DNA of 10,990 nucleotides from a bacterium (GTDB taxonomy: Bacteria > CBDUZB01 > JAGLHV01), in assembly GCA_023143305.1 (NCBI GenBank), contig JAGLHV010000022.1, positions 1-10,990 of the forward strand. The letters run 5' to 3'. The notes beneath the pieces were generated by a model that saw only the letters and a program-made list of their open reading frames with translations, did no database searches and was not told the DNA's origin. Shown piece by piece: positions 1 to 7,402 of the stretch; within the stretch, counting starts at the first letter, position 1; each line of letters begins with the position of its first letter. A program made the position numbers and the translations under genes.

Positions 1-1
1 A

Positions 2-958
2 ATACAAAAAGTTCAAAACGAAATTGAAGGTAAAGATAAATATATTGACACTCTCAAAGCCGACCTGAACAGAAAAGAAGAAGAATTAATACGGGGAAAA
101 GAAAAATTAGAGATGGAAAAAAACAAACAGCAAGAATTATTTAAGGACAAAGATGAAAAAATACAAAACACTCTAAGAGACCTTACAAATGTTAATAAAA
201 CAGTCGAAGAGTTCAAAACTAAAATGAACCAAAAGGAAGAAGAATTTAATCAAATAATTCAGAACAAACATCAGAGATTGCTTTCATTAGAAGAAACCCT
301 GAATAAAGAAAAAGAAAACCTGCAACAAGAAAGAACTAACTATGAAGTTATTATCAAATTAAAAGAAGAAGAATTGTCCGGTTTAGAAGAACTCTTTAAA
401 AATAAAAAATTCAACCAGGAAGGCAATGAATTAGAAGAAATTACTGCTCTAAAGGAAAAAATGAAAATAAAAGAAAATGAATATAAAGAAAAACAATCTC
501 AGCTAAACCAGGAGAAACAAAACTTAACCCGGAACATAGAAAACCTAAACGAAACCATTGAAAAAGAAAAACAAAGTTATACTGCAATAAAAAGCAAAGA
601 ATTTGAAGACAAAGAAAATACATTTAAAAAAGAAATTGAGGATTTCAAAACTGCTTTAGAAAAAAACAGAACATTAGTAACCGCTTTAGAAGAAGAAAAG
701 AAAACATGGAAAAAAGAACTCCAAAAAGAACAAGTAGACAGAGAACAAAGACAAGAAGCGCTAAAAACAGCAATTCGCATAATGAAAGATGAAGAAGCAC
801 TCAAAGTCAAATCCGAAAAAGAACTAGACAATACAAAAAAAATTAAAGAACAATTGGAACATAAGTTAGCTTCCATAGAAACAAACTTAAAAAATGCTCA
901 AAAAGGAAAGAATAAAAATTTCTGGGATAAACTTTCTATTCCTGACCTTTTTAAATAA
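2..958 (+). CDS. Coiled-coil protein of unknown function, C-terminal part (5' end outside window)
   Basis: The reading frame is open from the left edge, so the ATG at 113 is probably internal and the true start lies outside; 318 residues are visible. Nearly all of it is Lys/Glu/Gln-rich with regularly spaced Leu/Ile and almost no Pro or Gly, as expected of a long alpha-helical coiled coil. No enzyme motif, membrane segment or exact tandem repeat is seen. The helix ends in a basic linker (KGKNKN) and a short tail, FWDKLSIPDLFK, which is rich in aromatic and hydrophobic residues and contains the only Pro in the visible part. I infer that this tail is a docking or membrane-touching peptide. I do not recognise the family; coiled coils give spurious matches to myosin- or SMC-like proteins. 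There is no visible hairpin terminator after the stop. The next gene has its own promoter, so the two are probably transcribed separately. Confidence 0.8.
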   Translation: MQKVQNEIEGKDKYIDTLKADLNRKEEELIRGKEKLEMEKNKQQELFKDKDEKIQNTLRDLTNVNKTVEEFKTKMNQKEEEFNQIIQNKHQRLLSLEETLNKEKENLQQERTNYEVIIKLKEEELSGLEELFKNKKFNQEGNELEEITALKEKMKIKENEYKEKQSQLNQEKQNLTRNIENLNETIEKEKQSYTAIKSKEFEDKENTFKKEIEDFKTALEKNRTLVTALEEEKKTWKKELQKEQVDREQRQEALKTAIRIMKDEEALKVKSEKELDNTKKIKEQLEHKLASIETNLKNAQKGKNKNFWDKLSIPDLFK

Positions 959-1037
959 AACCAATCCAGCCAAAAATATTCTCTAATCTGCTTGCTTTAA
1001 AATTCCATCAATAAAAATAATAAAAATTTCCTTTATA

Positions 1038-1066
1038 TTGCTTTTCCACATTTTTTTTGATATAAT
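1038..1066 (+). promoter_or_regulatory. Sigma70-type promoter with extended -10, upstream of exbB
   Basis: TTGCTT at 1038-1043 (3 of 6 to the -35 consensus) is followed after exactly 17 bases by a perfect TATAAT at 1061-1066. The -10 box is preceded by TGA, giving the extended -10 form TGnTATAAT. The predicted start of transcription is near 1073, leaving a leader of about 38 bases before the exbB ATG. It would drive exbB, exbD and guaA together. AT-rich DNA produces chance -10 boxes, but the spacing, extended element and position agree. Confidence 0.7.
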
Positions 1067-1099
1067 CTTGTTATTATTCAAAATAATTAGTTTTCCTGC

Positions 1100-1106
1100 A
1101 AGGAGG
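1100..1106 (+). promoter_or_regulatory. Strong ribosome binding site of exbB
   Basis: AAGGAGG lies 4 bases before the ATG at 1111. It is the best Shine-Dalgarno match I noticed in the window, though closer to the start than usual. It fixes the start codon of the proton-channel gene. Confidence 0.7.
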
Positions 1107-1110
1107 AAAA

Positions 1111-1746
1111 ATGAATTTTATCTGGACAGCTGTGCTAAAAAATGAATCAATTAGTTATCTTCTAAAAGGGGGAATGCTTATGTACCCCCTCTTGATATGT
1201 TCTATTCTCTCCATAGCAATCATTATCAATAGAATTTGGTTTTACCACTATGCTCATATTAACGAAGAACATTTAATGCATCGAATTAAACAGTTTTTAG
1301 ATCAAAATATGATAGAAGAAGCCATAGCTCTGTGTGATTCTACCCAGGGACCTGTTGCTTATATCTTAAAGGCCGGCCTAATCAATCATGCAAAAGGACA
1401 GATAGCAATGGAAAAAGCTTTCGAAGAGGCAGAATTAGAAGCTATTCCTCTTCTGGAAAAATATCTTCCTGTGTTGGGAACTATTGCCAGTATTTCCACT
1501 CTTTTAGGTTTTACCGGAACGGTACTGGGCATGATTAAAGCTTTTAATTCTATTGCTGCTTCCGGTACTTCTTCTCCTACTATAGTTGCTTCCGGGATTG
1601 CAGAAGCGTTAATTACTACTGCCACAGGATTATTAATTGCTATTCCCACGGTAGTTTTCTATCATTATTTTTCTAATCAAGTACACTTATTCACCTTAGA
1701 AATAGAAAAACGCTCCAAAAAATTAGTTGGACTTTTAAATAAATAA
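1111..1746 (+). CDS. exbB: MotA/TolQ/ExbB-family proton channel subunit
   Basis: Inner-membrane subunit of a proton-motive-force-driven motor; in this family a pentamer of ExbB/TolQ surrounds a dimer of ExbD/TolR and lets protons drive work across the periplasm. The 211-residue length fits. Three membrane segments are visible: about residues 22-45, 118-145 and 160-187, with a cytoplasmic domain between the first two. The family core is clear: LLGFTGTVLGMIKAF at 131-145 and GIAEALITTATGLLIAIP at 162-179, with conserved Thr in both helices lining the proton path. The next gene is the matching ExbD-type partner, 10 bases downstream. No TonB or TolA is present, so ExbB and TolQ cannot be told apart and the symbol is by family only. 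The start is supported by a strong Shine-Dalgarno and an upstream extended -10 promoter. Confidence 0.9.
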   Translation: MNFIWTAVLKNESISYLLKGGMLMYPLLICSILSIAIIINRIWFYHYAHINEEHLMHRIKQFLDQNMIEEAIALCDSTQGPVAYILKAGLINHAKGQIAMEKAFEEAELEAIPLLEKYLPVLGTIASISTLLGFTGTVLGMIKAFNSIAASGTSSPTIVASGIAEALITTATGLLIAIPTVVFYHYFSNQVHLFTLEIEKRSKKLVGLLNK

Positions 1747-1756
1747 GGGAAAACAA

Positions 1757-2167
1757 ATGAAACGATACAAATACAAATCCAAAGTCAATTTTCAACTGGA
1801 TCCTGCTCCGATGACAGATGTGATTTTTCTCCTGCTAATCTTTTTTATGCTTTCCTCTTCTTTTATAATTAATCAGGGAATCAAAATAAAACTGCCCAAA
1901 ACAACCGTTTCAAAAGAGCAATTAGAAAATAAACTGGTCATTACTATTACGAAAAAAAATAAGCTATTCCTGAACACTAAACAAGTATCCATAAAAAACT
2001 TACCGGTTCAATTAAAAAACGCTTTAGTTAACCAGAAAGAAAAAATGTTAATTATTAAAGCAGACAAAGATGTTTTACACGGAATAGTTGTAGAAATAAT
2101 GGATATTGCTAAAACTAACGGTGTAGAAAAATTAGCTATTGCTACAGAAGCAAAAAAAAATAAATAG
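1757..2167 (+). CDS. exbD: ExbD/TolR-family biopolymer transport protein
   Basis: Stator partner of the preceding ExbB-like channel. The 136-residue protein has a short cytoplasmic N-terminus, one membrane helix (about residues 20-40) and a periplasmic domain (about 45-130), the standard ExbD/TolR layout. The helix opens with [17 protein letters not shown] (14-30). Asp21 is the expected protonatable residue, equivalent to Asp25 of E. coli ExbD and Asp23 of TolR. The periplasmic part carries the usual [20 protein letters not shown] pattern (100-119). The start follows AAGGG by 7 bases and sits 10 bases after the exbB stop, so the two are co-translated. What the pair energises (TonB receptors, Tol-Pal, or another cargo) is not shown here. 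Confidence 0.9.
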   Translation: MKRYKYKSKVNFQLDPAPMTDVIFLLLIFFMLSSSFIINQGIKIKLPKTTVSKEQLENKLVITITKKNKLFLNTKQVSIKNLPVQLKNALVNQKEKMLIIKADKDVLHGIVVEIMDIAKTNGVEKLAIATEAKKNK

Positions 2168-2178
2168 GATTATACAAA

Positions 2179-3717
2179 ATGGAAAATTCTGTAATTGTTT
2201 TAGATTTTGGTTCACAATATACTCAACTTATTGCCCGCCGTATTCGAGAATGCAAGGTGTATTCCGAAATAGTTCCCTATAACATATCCTGCAGGGAATT
2301 ATTAAATAAAAAACCAAAAGCCATTATTTTTTCCGGAGGACCGGCCAGCCTGAGCAAAGAAAATGTTCCTCTTTGCGACAAAAAAATTATCCAATCGGGT
2401 ATCCCTATTTTAGGCATTTGTTATGGCATGCAATTAATTACACTTTTTTTGCGGGGAAGGGTATCCCCTTCTTCTTTATGTGAATATGGCAAAACATCCC
2501 TGCACATAAATAAAAAAGACGGACTTTTTGCTAATCTTAACTCAAATATAACCGTCTGGATGAGTCATACTGATAAAGTTTATAAATTACCGTCCGGATT
2601 TGAATCTATTGCCTCTACACAAAATTCTTCTATAGCTGCTTTTAGAAATAAAGAAAAAAAACTATATGGAGTACAATTTCATCCTGAAGTGGTCCATACG
2701 CCTAAAGGTAAAAAAATTATCGAGAATTTCTTATATAAAATAGCCCACTGCCAAAAAAACTGGACAATGAAATCACTGGTTAAACATTCGATTAGCAGTA
2801 TTAGAAAACAAGTCGCAGATAAAAAAGTAATTTGTGCCTTAAGCGGAGGGGTTGATTCGTCTGTACTTGCAATTCTCCTGCATGAAGCAATTGGCCGTCA
2901 GCTGCATTGTGTTTTTGTAAATAATGGATTACTGCGCAAAGACGAAGGAGAAAAAGTAGTTAAGACTTTCAAACACCATTACAATATCAATCTAAAATAT
3001 GTTCGTGCAGAAAAGCGATTTTTAAAAAAATTAAAGGGAATTATTGATCCGGAAAAGAAAAGAAAAATAATCGGACATGAATTCATTCAAATTTTTCAGG
3101 AAGAAGCAAAAAAAATAGGACCGGTTAACTTTTTAGCTCAGGGAACTCTTTATCCCGATGTAATCGAAAGCATTTCTGCACACTCCGGGCCCTCTGCCAC
3201 CATTAAAAGCCATCACAATGTCGGAGGATTACCTAAAAAAATGCACTTAACACTTATTGAGCCTTTCAGGAATTTATTTAAAGACGAGGTAAGAAAAATA
3301 GGATTAACTTTAAAACTGCCACAAGAAATTATCTGGAGACATCCTTTCCCCGGGCCGGGACTGGCCATTAGAATTGTTGGGAATGTTTCTGCGGAAAGAA
3401 TTAAAATCCTTCAAGCGGCAGATGCAATTGTTATAGAAGAAATAAAAAAAGCCGGCCTTTACCGAAAAATATGGCAAGCTTTTGCCGTACTGCTTCCAAT
3501 TAAAAGCGTAGGAGTAATGGGAGACGCTCGTACTTATGAAAATGTAATTGCCTTACGGGCAGTTACCAGTTGTGACGGGATGACTGCTGATTGGGCTAAA
3601 TTACCCGATAGTTTATTAGGGGAAATTTCTAACAAAATCATAAATCAGGTAAAAGGTGTAAACAGGATAGTTTATGACATTAGTTCAAAACCGCCCAGCA
3701 CCATAGAATGGGAATAA
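2179..3717 (+). CDS. guaA: GMP synthase (glutamine-hydrolysing)
   Basis: Cytoplasmic enzyme making GMP from XMP, ATP and glutamine, the last step of guanine nucleotide synthesis. The full-length 512-residue fusion is seen. Its class I glutamine amidotransferase (about 5-190) has the nucleophile Cys81 in GICYGMQ and the pair His168/Glu170 in QFHPE. The ATP-pyrophosphatase domain has the PP-loop SGGVDSS at 222-228. The C-terminal dimerisation part has [11 protein letters not shown] at 388-398 and ends in the hallmark [20 protein letters not shown] (321-331) and [11 protein letters not shown] (342-352) are also typical. One oddity is Cys101 (CEYG) where most homologues have Arg (REYG/REFG). The gene lies 11 bases after exbD and has AGGA overlapping the exbD stop as its ribosome binding site, so it is co-transcribed with a transport pair unrelated in function. 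Confidence 0.97.
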   Translation: MENSVIVLDFGSQYTQLIARRIRECKVYSEIVPYNISCRELLNKKPKAIIFSGGPASLSKENVPLCDKKIIQSGIPILGICYGMQLITLFLRGRVSPSSLCEYGKTSLHINKKDGLFANLNSNITVWMSHTDKVYKLPSGFESIASTQNSSIAAFRNKEKKLYGVQFHPEVVHTPKGKKIIENFLYKIAHCQKNWTMKSLVKHSISSIRKQVADKKVICALSGGVDSSVLAILLHEAIGRQLHCVFVNNGLLRKDEGEKVVKTFKHHYNINLKYVRAEKRFLKKLKGIIDPEKKRKIIGHEFIQIFQEEAKKIGPVNFLAQGTLYPDVIESISAHSGPSATIKSHHNVGGLPKKMHLTLIEPFRNLFKDEVRKIGLTLKLPQEIIWRHPFPGPGLAIRIVGNVSAERIKILQAADAIVIEEIKKAGLYRKIWQAFAVLLPIKSVGVMGDARTYENVIALRAVTSCDGMTADWAKLPDSLLGEISNKIINQVKGVNRIVYDISSKPPSTIEWE

Positions 3718-3740
3718 ATTTATTTTACTTTCGTTTTAAA

Positions 3741-4775
3741 TTATAAACTAAAATTTTCCTCTATTTTCAAATTAGGCTCAACATTCAAATCTAATTGTTG
3801 TAAAGAAAAACACCTGTTTTTTACGTCTTTAAAATATTTTTTCATCTTGTAATATCCTAAACAAGCAATCATTGCTGCATTATCTGTACACAAACAGAGT
3901 GCAGGAAAATAAACTTTAATTCTATTTTTTTTTGCCTGGGTTTTTAAATATTTTCTCAAGGCAGAGTTAGCAGACACCCCTCCCCCTAAAACAATTTTCC
4001 CTACTTTCATTTCTTTAGCAGCATTTATTGCTTTTGCTGTTAAAACCTCTATCACCGACTGTTGAAACCCGGCTACTATATCAGCTGCAGAATTATTTTC
4101 TTTCCTCGAAACAACATAATTTACCACCGCTGTTTTAAGCCCGCTAAAACTAAAATCAAAACTCTTACCTAAAAAAGGGCGGGGAAACCTTATTTTCTTA
4201 GCATCGCCTTCCCGGGACAAGCGATCAATTACCGGCCCACCCGGATAACCAAGATTTAAAAACTTAGCTACCTTATCAAACGCCTCCCCCACAGCATCAT
4301 CACGGGTCCTTCCTAAAATTTTATATTGATCAAAATCATGAAAATAAATTAAATCGGTATGTCCTCCGGAAATAACCAGAGAAACAAAAGGAGGCTTTAA
4401 CGAAGAAAATTCCAAAAAATTAGCATATATATGTGCCTCTAAATGATTAACGCCTACCAACGGCAAATCATGCACATAAGCAAGAGACTTAGCAGTCATC
4501 ATCCCAATCAGCAAAGCACCAACCAATCCCGGACCGCGAGTCACCGCTATACAATCTAAAGCATTAAGTTTTATTCCTGCCTCTTTTAATGCTTTTTCTA
4601 CAACAAAATTTATAATCTCTAAATGTCTGCGGGAAGCAAGTTCAGGAACTACTCCTCCATATTTTTTGTGAATAACATCCTGAGAGGAAACAATATTAGA
4701 AAGAATTTTAGTCCCGTCCTCAACTACTGCTACTGATGTATCATCACAAGACGTATCTATTCCTAATACAAGCAT
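3741..4775 (-). CDS. tsaD: tRNA threonylcarbamoyladenosine (t6A) transferase TsaD
   Basis: Transfers the threonylcarbamoyl group from threonylcarbamoyl-AMP to A37 of ANN-decoding tRNAs, acting with TsaB and TsaE; this is a near-universal translation-fidelity step. The protein has 344 residues, normal for the family (Kae1/Qri7/YgjD; older annotations say O-sialoglycoprotein endopeptidase). It starts with LGIDTSCDDTSVA and has the metal-binding HLEAH at 111-115 (His111, His115). The ASKHA nucleotide-fold motifs follow: SGGHTDL at 136-142, GEAFDKVAK at 163-171, and GGGVSAN at 264-270. The third metal ligand Asp298 sits in CTDNAAMIA. AGGG lies 7 bases before the ATG. Its stop faces the guaA stop across 23 bases. 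The 167-base gap to the upstream deacetylase gene leaves open whether it has its own promoter. TsaB and TsaE are not in the window. Confidence 0.97.
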   Translation of the reverse strand: MLVLGIDTSCDDTSVAVVEDGTKILSNIVSSQDVIHKKYGGVVPELASRRHLEIINFVVEKALKEAGIKLNALDCIAVTRGPGLVGALLIGMMTAKSLAYVHDLPLVGVNHLEAHIYANFLEFSSLKPPFVSLVISGGHTDLIYFHDFDQYKILGRTRDDAVGEAFDKVAKFLNLGYPGGPVIDRLSREGDAKKIRFPRPFLGKSFDFSFSGLKTAVVNYVVSRKENNSAADIVAGFQQSVIEVLTAKAINAAKEMKVGKIVLGGGVSANSALRKYLKTQAKKNRIKVYFPALCLCTDNAAMIACLGYYKMKKYFKDVKNRCFSLQQLDLNVEPNLKIEENFSL

Positions 4776-4807
4776 AGTATATCCCTACAATTTAAAAAAA
4801 TTTTAAT

Positions 4808-4813
4808 TTTATA
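4808..4813 (-). promoter_or_regulatory. Possible -10 box upstream of tsaD
   Basis: Read on the minus strand, TATAAA lies about 32 bases before the tsaD ATG, in the only sizeable gap of this strand. It would give a leader of roughly 25 bases. No convincing -35 hexamer is found 15-18 bases further upstream, so in such AT-rich DNA this may be chance. Confidence 0.25.
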
Positions 4814-4849
4814 CCCAGACACTGATCCATCTAAGTGCAGCAATTCACA

Positions 4850-4870
4850 ATTTACGGTTCTTTCGTAAAT
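4850..4870. repeat. Small inverted repeat (7-bp stem, 7-base loop) in the tsaD upstream gap
   Basis: ATTTACG at 4850-4856 and CGTAAAT at 4864-4870 are perfect inverted copies separated by seven bases. On neither strand is it followed by a T-run, so it does not look like an intrinsic terminator. It could be an operator-like site or a weak RNA hairpin downstream of the deacetylase gene. A 7-bp repeat can also arise by chance. Confidence 0.3.
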
Positions 4871-4942
4871 AATATAGGAAAAAAGGGGAAATGTGTTTTG
4901 GACGATTTACCAATGGTCCTAATTTCTTAAATTTTTATTAAG

Positions 4943-6049
4943 TTAGTCCACTAATTCTGAAACAAATACAAATTCTACGCCTTTTTCTTTTAAGATATTA
5001 ATTTCTTCTGCTAAAACAATGGGGGTTGCCTTCCGTTGAACATGACCGATAGCAACCACATTTCCTTCTTTCAAAACTTTTCTATAAGCTAACTTTAATT
5101 GTTTTCGTACATAATTAATATCATCTTTATTATCTAAAAAAACTTTATTTTTTGCAAATTTCAAACCTAAATCCTTACTAATTCTGTCTGCAAAAGAACT
5201 GGTTGTATTAGAATCAAGAAAAAATAAACCCTTTTCTTTTACACAAGCAAGCAGTACTTTTAACTTTTCTCCATTCTCCATAAATCTTGACCCCATATGA
5301 TTATTTACACCAACAGCATCAGGAATACTTTCTAAATTAGAAAAAAAGATTTCTTTTATTTTACCGGCAGACATAGAAGTAAAAATAGCCCATGGCCCCG
5401 GATTTATTTTGGGGTAAGCTTTTGGCTCAAGGGGAAGATGGAGAAGAACCTCTTTCCCCGCTTTTGCTATTTTCCCGGATAAAATAGTAGAATATTTTTC
5501 CCGGGGTAAAATGCAAAAAGTTATAGGAATATCAAGCTTTAAGAATTTATCAACAAACCTTTCATTGTACCCAACATCATCAATAACTAAAGCAATCCTA
5601 TATTTCTTTTCTTTTATTCTCTTTCTCCACAAAATTAAATTTTGTAAAATCGTAGAATCCTTACCACAGATTATTTTTAACTTCTCTCCGGTTTCTGCTA
5701 AATCTACCTCGTGGATGTCTCCCCCTATTTCTTCCACTGCGGCAATAATCCGTTCTTTACAAACAGACAAGGAACAACCATCGGGAATCTTAATTTCTTT
5801 TGTTATTTCCAACCAACACATAGTTTCATTTTTTTTCTGCTGATGATATTTTTTCAATAAATCTTCATTACTAAACCCTAAAGAAATCAATTCTTCATTT
5901 ATACGTTTATCCAGTTTTTGAGAAAAAAAGGTATAATCCACAAAATCCACGGGCATTTTTTTCTTTATTAATTTATGCCAATACCATCCGCCTAAGATTA
6001 TTAAAATAATAAATAGAAACTTAATTATTGATTTACTTTTTTTTCTCAT
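4943..6049 (-). CDS. Divergent polysaccharide deacetylase family protein (YibQ/DUF610 type)
   Basis: Probably a periplasmic, membrane-anchored protein of the divergent polysaccharide deacetylase family, related in fold to NodB-type carbohydrate esterases; its true substrate is not known to me. Of 368 residues, an N-terminal signal anchor covers about 8-24 and a poorly conserved region about 30-145. The conserved domain starts near 150. Family motifs in order: LVIDDVGYN (154-162), CILPRE (179-184), LLHLPLEP (202-209), GVNNHMGSRF (247-256), LFFLDSNTT (275-283) and IGH (334-336). The Asp and His residues of these motifs would form the metal site. The ATG overlaps the end of the ctpA-like gene by 17 bases, with AAGGAG 13 bases upstream inside that gene, so translation is likely coupled. 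In E. coli the homologue yibQ lies directly after envC; here only the protease gene separates them, supporting an envelope or peptidoglycan role. Confidence 0.9.
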   Translation of the reverse strand: MRKKSKSIIKFLFIILIILGGWYWHKLIKKKMPVDFVDYTFFSQKLDKRINEELISLGFSNEDLLKKYHQQKKNETMCWLEITKEIKIPDGCSLSVCKERIIAAVEEIGGDIHEVDLAETGEKLKIICGKDSTILQNLILWRKRIKEKKYRIALVIDDVGYNERFVDKFLKLDIPITFCILPREKYSTILSGKIAKAGKEVLLHLPLEPKAYPKINPGPWAIFTSMSAGKIKEIFFSNLESIPDAVGVNNHMGSRFMENGEKLKVLLACVKEKGLFFLDSNTTSSFADRISKDLGLKFAKNKVFLDNKDDINYVRKQLKLAYRKVLKEGNVVAIGHVQRKATPIVLAEEINILKEKGVEFVFVSELVD

Positions 6050-7343
6050 TTTTTATTTCTTTCTCCTTTAAAGAAGGAAGTAAAAAAAATTCTCTCGCTT
6101 TTAAAATGTCTATTGCTCTACTCAATTGAACATCCTCTATTTTTTCTATTTCTTTTTCTTTTTTATTTAATTTTTTTATTAACTTTTCTTCTTCCTGCAT
6201 CATTAATTTTATTTCTAATTCTCTGGAAATAGACACATCAATATCCGGGGTAATCCCTATATCATGAATACATCTGCCTTTAGGCGTATAATATTTAGCA
6301 GTGGTCAACCTTAATGCAGAACCATCGGAAAGAGGAATAACTGTCTGTACCGATCCTTTACCAAAAGTTTGTGCTCCTAAAATAACGCCTCTCTTCCAAT
6401 CCTGAATTGCCCCGGCAACAATCTCCGAAGCAGAAGCCGAACCTTTATTTACTAAAACAACCATCGGGTAAAAAGAATGTTTCTTTTTCTTATCGGCAAA
6501 AAATTTCAGTTCCTGATTACTATCCCTGCCTTCTGTATAAACAATTAACTTTTCCTGGCCAATAAATCTCTTAACCACATCTACCGATATAGTTAAAAGT
6601 CCTCCCGGATTATTGCGTAAATCCAGAATAAAATTTTTCATTCCTTTTTTCTCTAAAGAGGATAAAGCTTTATCAAAATCTTCCAAAGCATTTTCAGTAA
6701 AATCCAGCAAATGAATATAACCGATAGAATGATCCAACATTCTCCAGCGAACACTTTTAATTTTAATAATGTCCCTGATAATAGTAAATTCTATCGGTTC
6801 TTTTTCACCCTCCCGGAAAATAGTAATAGTTATTTTTGTCCCTTTAGGTCCTCTTAGTTTTTTTACTGCTTCCATAAGAGTAATGTCTTTAATATCTTCT
6901 TCTCCTACTTTTATTATTTTATCCCCGGGAAGAATGCCTTGACGATAAGCAGGCGTTCCGGGCAGAGGAGTAATTACCGTAAGATAATTATCTCTTATGG
7001 CAATACGTATCCCCAATCCGCCAAATTCTCCCTTAGTTTCTACTTTCATTTCTTTATACTCATCAGGGTCCATAAACTGAGAAAAACAATCCAGAGTTCT
7101 TACCATTCCACTAACCGCGCCATAAATCAATTCTTTAATATCGACTTTTTCTACATATTTATCCTGAACTAAAGATAATACCTCTGAAAATAACCTTATG
7201 TGATTATAAAATTGATTATCTACTGCATGAGCCGAAGGAGAAAAAACAATCTTCCCCATACTTACGAAAATAATAAGAAATAGAATCATTCCTATTCCTA
7301 AACCTAAAAAAATCTTTCCTGTGTTACTTTTTTTATTAGACAT
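6033..7343 (-). CDS. ctpA: S41-family C-terminal processing peptidase (CtpA/Prc type)
   Basis: Periplasmic serine protease that trims or degrades envelope proteins from their C-termini; in other bacteria Prc/CtpA enzymes control peptidoglycan hydrolases. The 436 residues comprise a signal anchor (about 11-30), a helical N-terminal part, a PDZ domain (about 105-190, beginning GGLGIRI) and the S41 core with the conserved DLRNNPGG (241-248). The Ser-Lys catalytic set is complete by spacing against E. coli Tsp (Ser430/Asp441/Lys455): Ser304 in GSASASE, Asp315 in QDWKRG and Lys329 in TFGKGS. A highly charged helical tail (about 374-436) follows the GITPDIDV end of the core. GGAAGGGA precedes the ATG. 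It lies 59 bases after envC and overlaps the deacetylase gene. The symbol is by family; the exact subtype is uncertain. Confidence 0.93.
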   Translation of the reverse strand: MSNKKSNTGKIFLGLGIGMILFLIIFVSMGKIVFSPSAHAVDNQFYNHIRLFSEVLSLVQDKYVEKVDIKELIYGAVSGMVRTLDCFSQFMDPDEYKEMKVETKGEFGGLGIRIAIRDNYLTVITPLPGTPAYRQGILPGDKIIKVGEEDIKDITLMEAVKKLRGPKGTKITITIFREGEKEPIEFTIIRDIIKIKSVRWRMLDHSIGYIHLLDFTENALEDFDKALSSLEKKGMKNFILDLRNNPGGLLTISVDVVKRFIGQEKLIVYTEGRDSNQELKFFADKKKKHSFYPMVVLVNKGSASASEIVAGAIQDWKRGVILGAQTFGKGSVQTVIPLSDGSALRLTTAKYYTPKGRCIHDIGITPDIDVSISRELEIKLMMQEEEKLIKKLNKKEKEIEKIEDVQLSRAIDILKAREFFLLPSLKEKEIKNEKKK

Positions 7344-7402
7344 TTCTTTCCCTTCCTTTATTAATAAATTTTTAAATTCCTTTATAACTATTTTTTTTTA
7401 GT

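Noticed and set aside
13..876. Minus-strand open frames (13-216, 441-623, 577-876) opposite the coiled-coil gene
   Set aside because: They are Phe/Ser/Leu-rich mirror images of the Lys/Glu-rich plus-strand gene, with no family motif.
1..958. Coiled-coil gene plus ExbB/ExbD as a Zorya-like defence motor
   Set aside because: The ExbB-like protein has a normal 211 residues with no long fused tail; no helicase or nuclease partner is present, and a housekeeping gene (guaA) follows directly.
1386..1649. Minus-strand open frame inside exbB
   Set aside because: It lies opposite the well-conserved channel helices and has no recognisable domain.
4903..4920. GGAC...GTCC hairpin after the deacetylase gene as a terminator
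   Set aside because: A 4-bp stem with a 12-base loop is too weak, and the T-run lies more than ten bases further on.
5511..5843. Plus-strand open frame of 110 codons inside the deacetylase gene
   Set aside because: The opposite strand carries clear family motifs across the same bases; this frame is a shadow.
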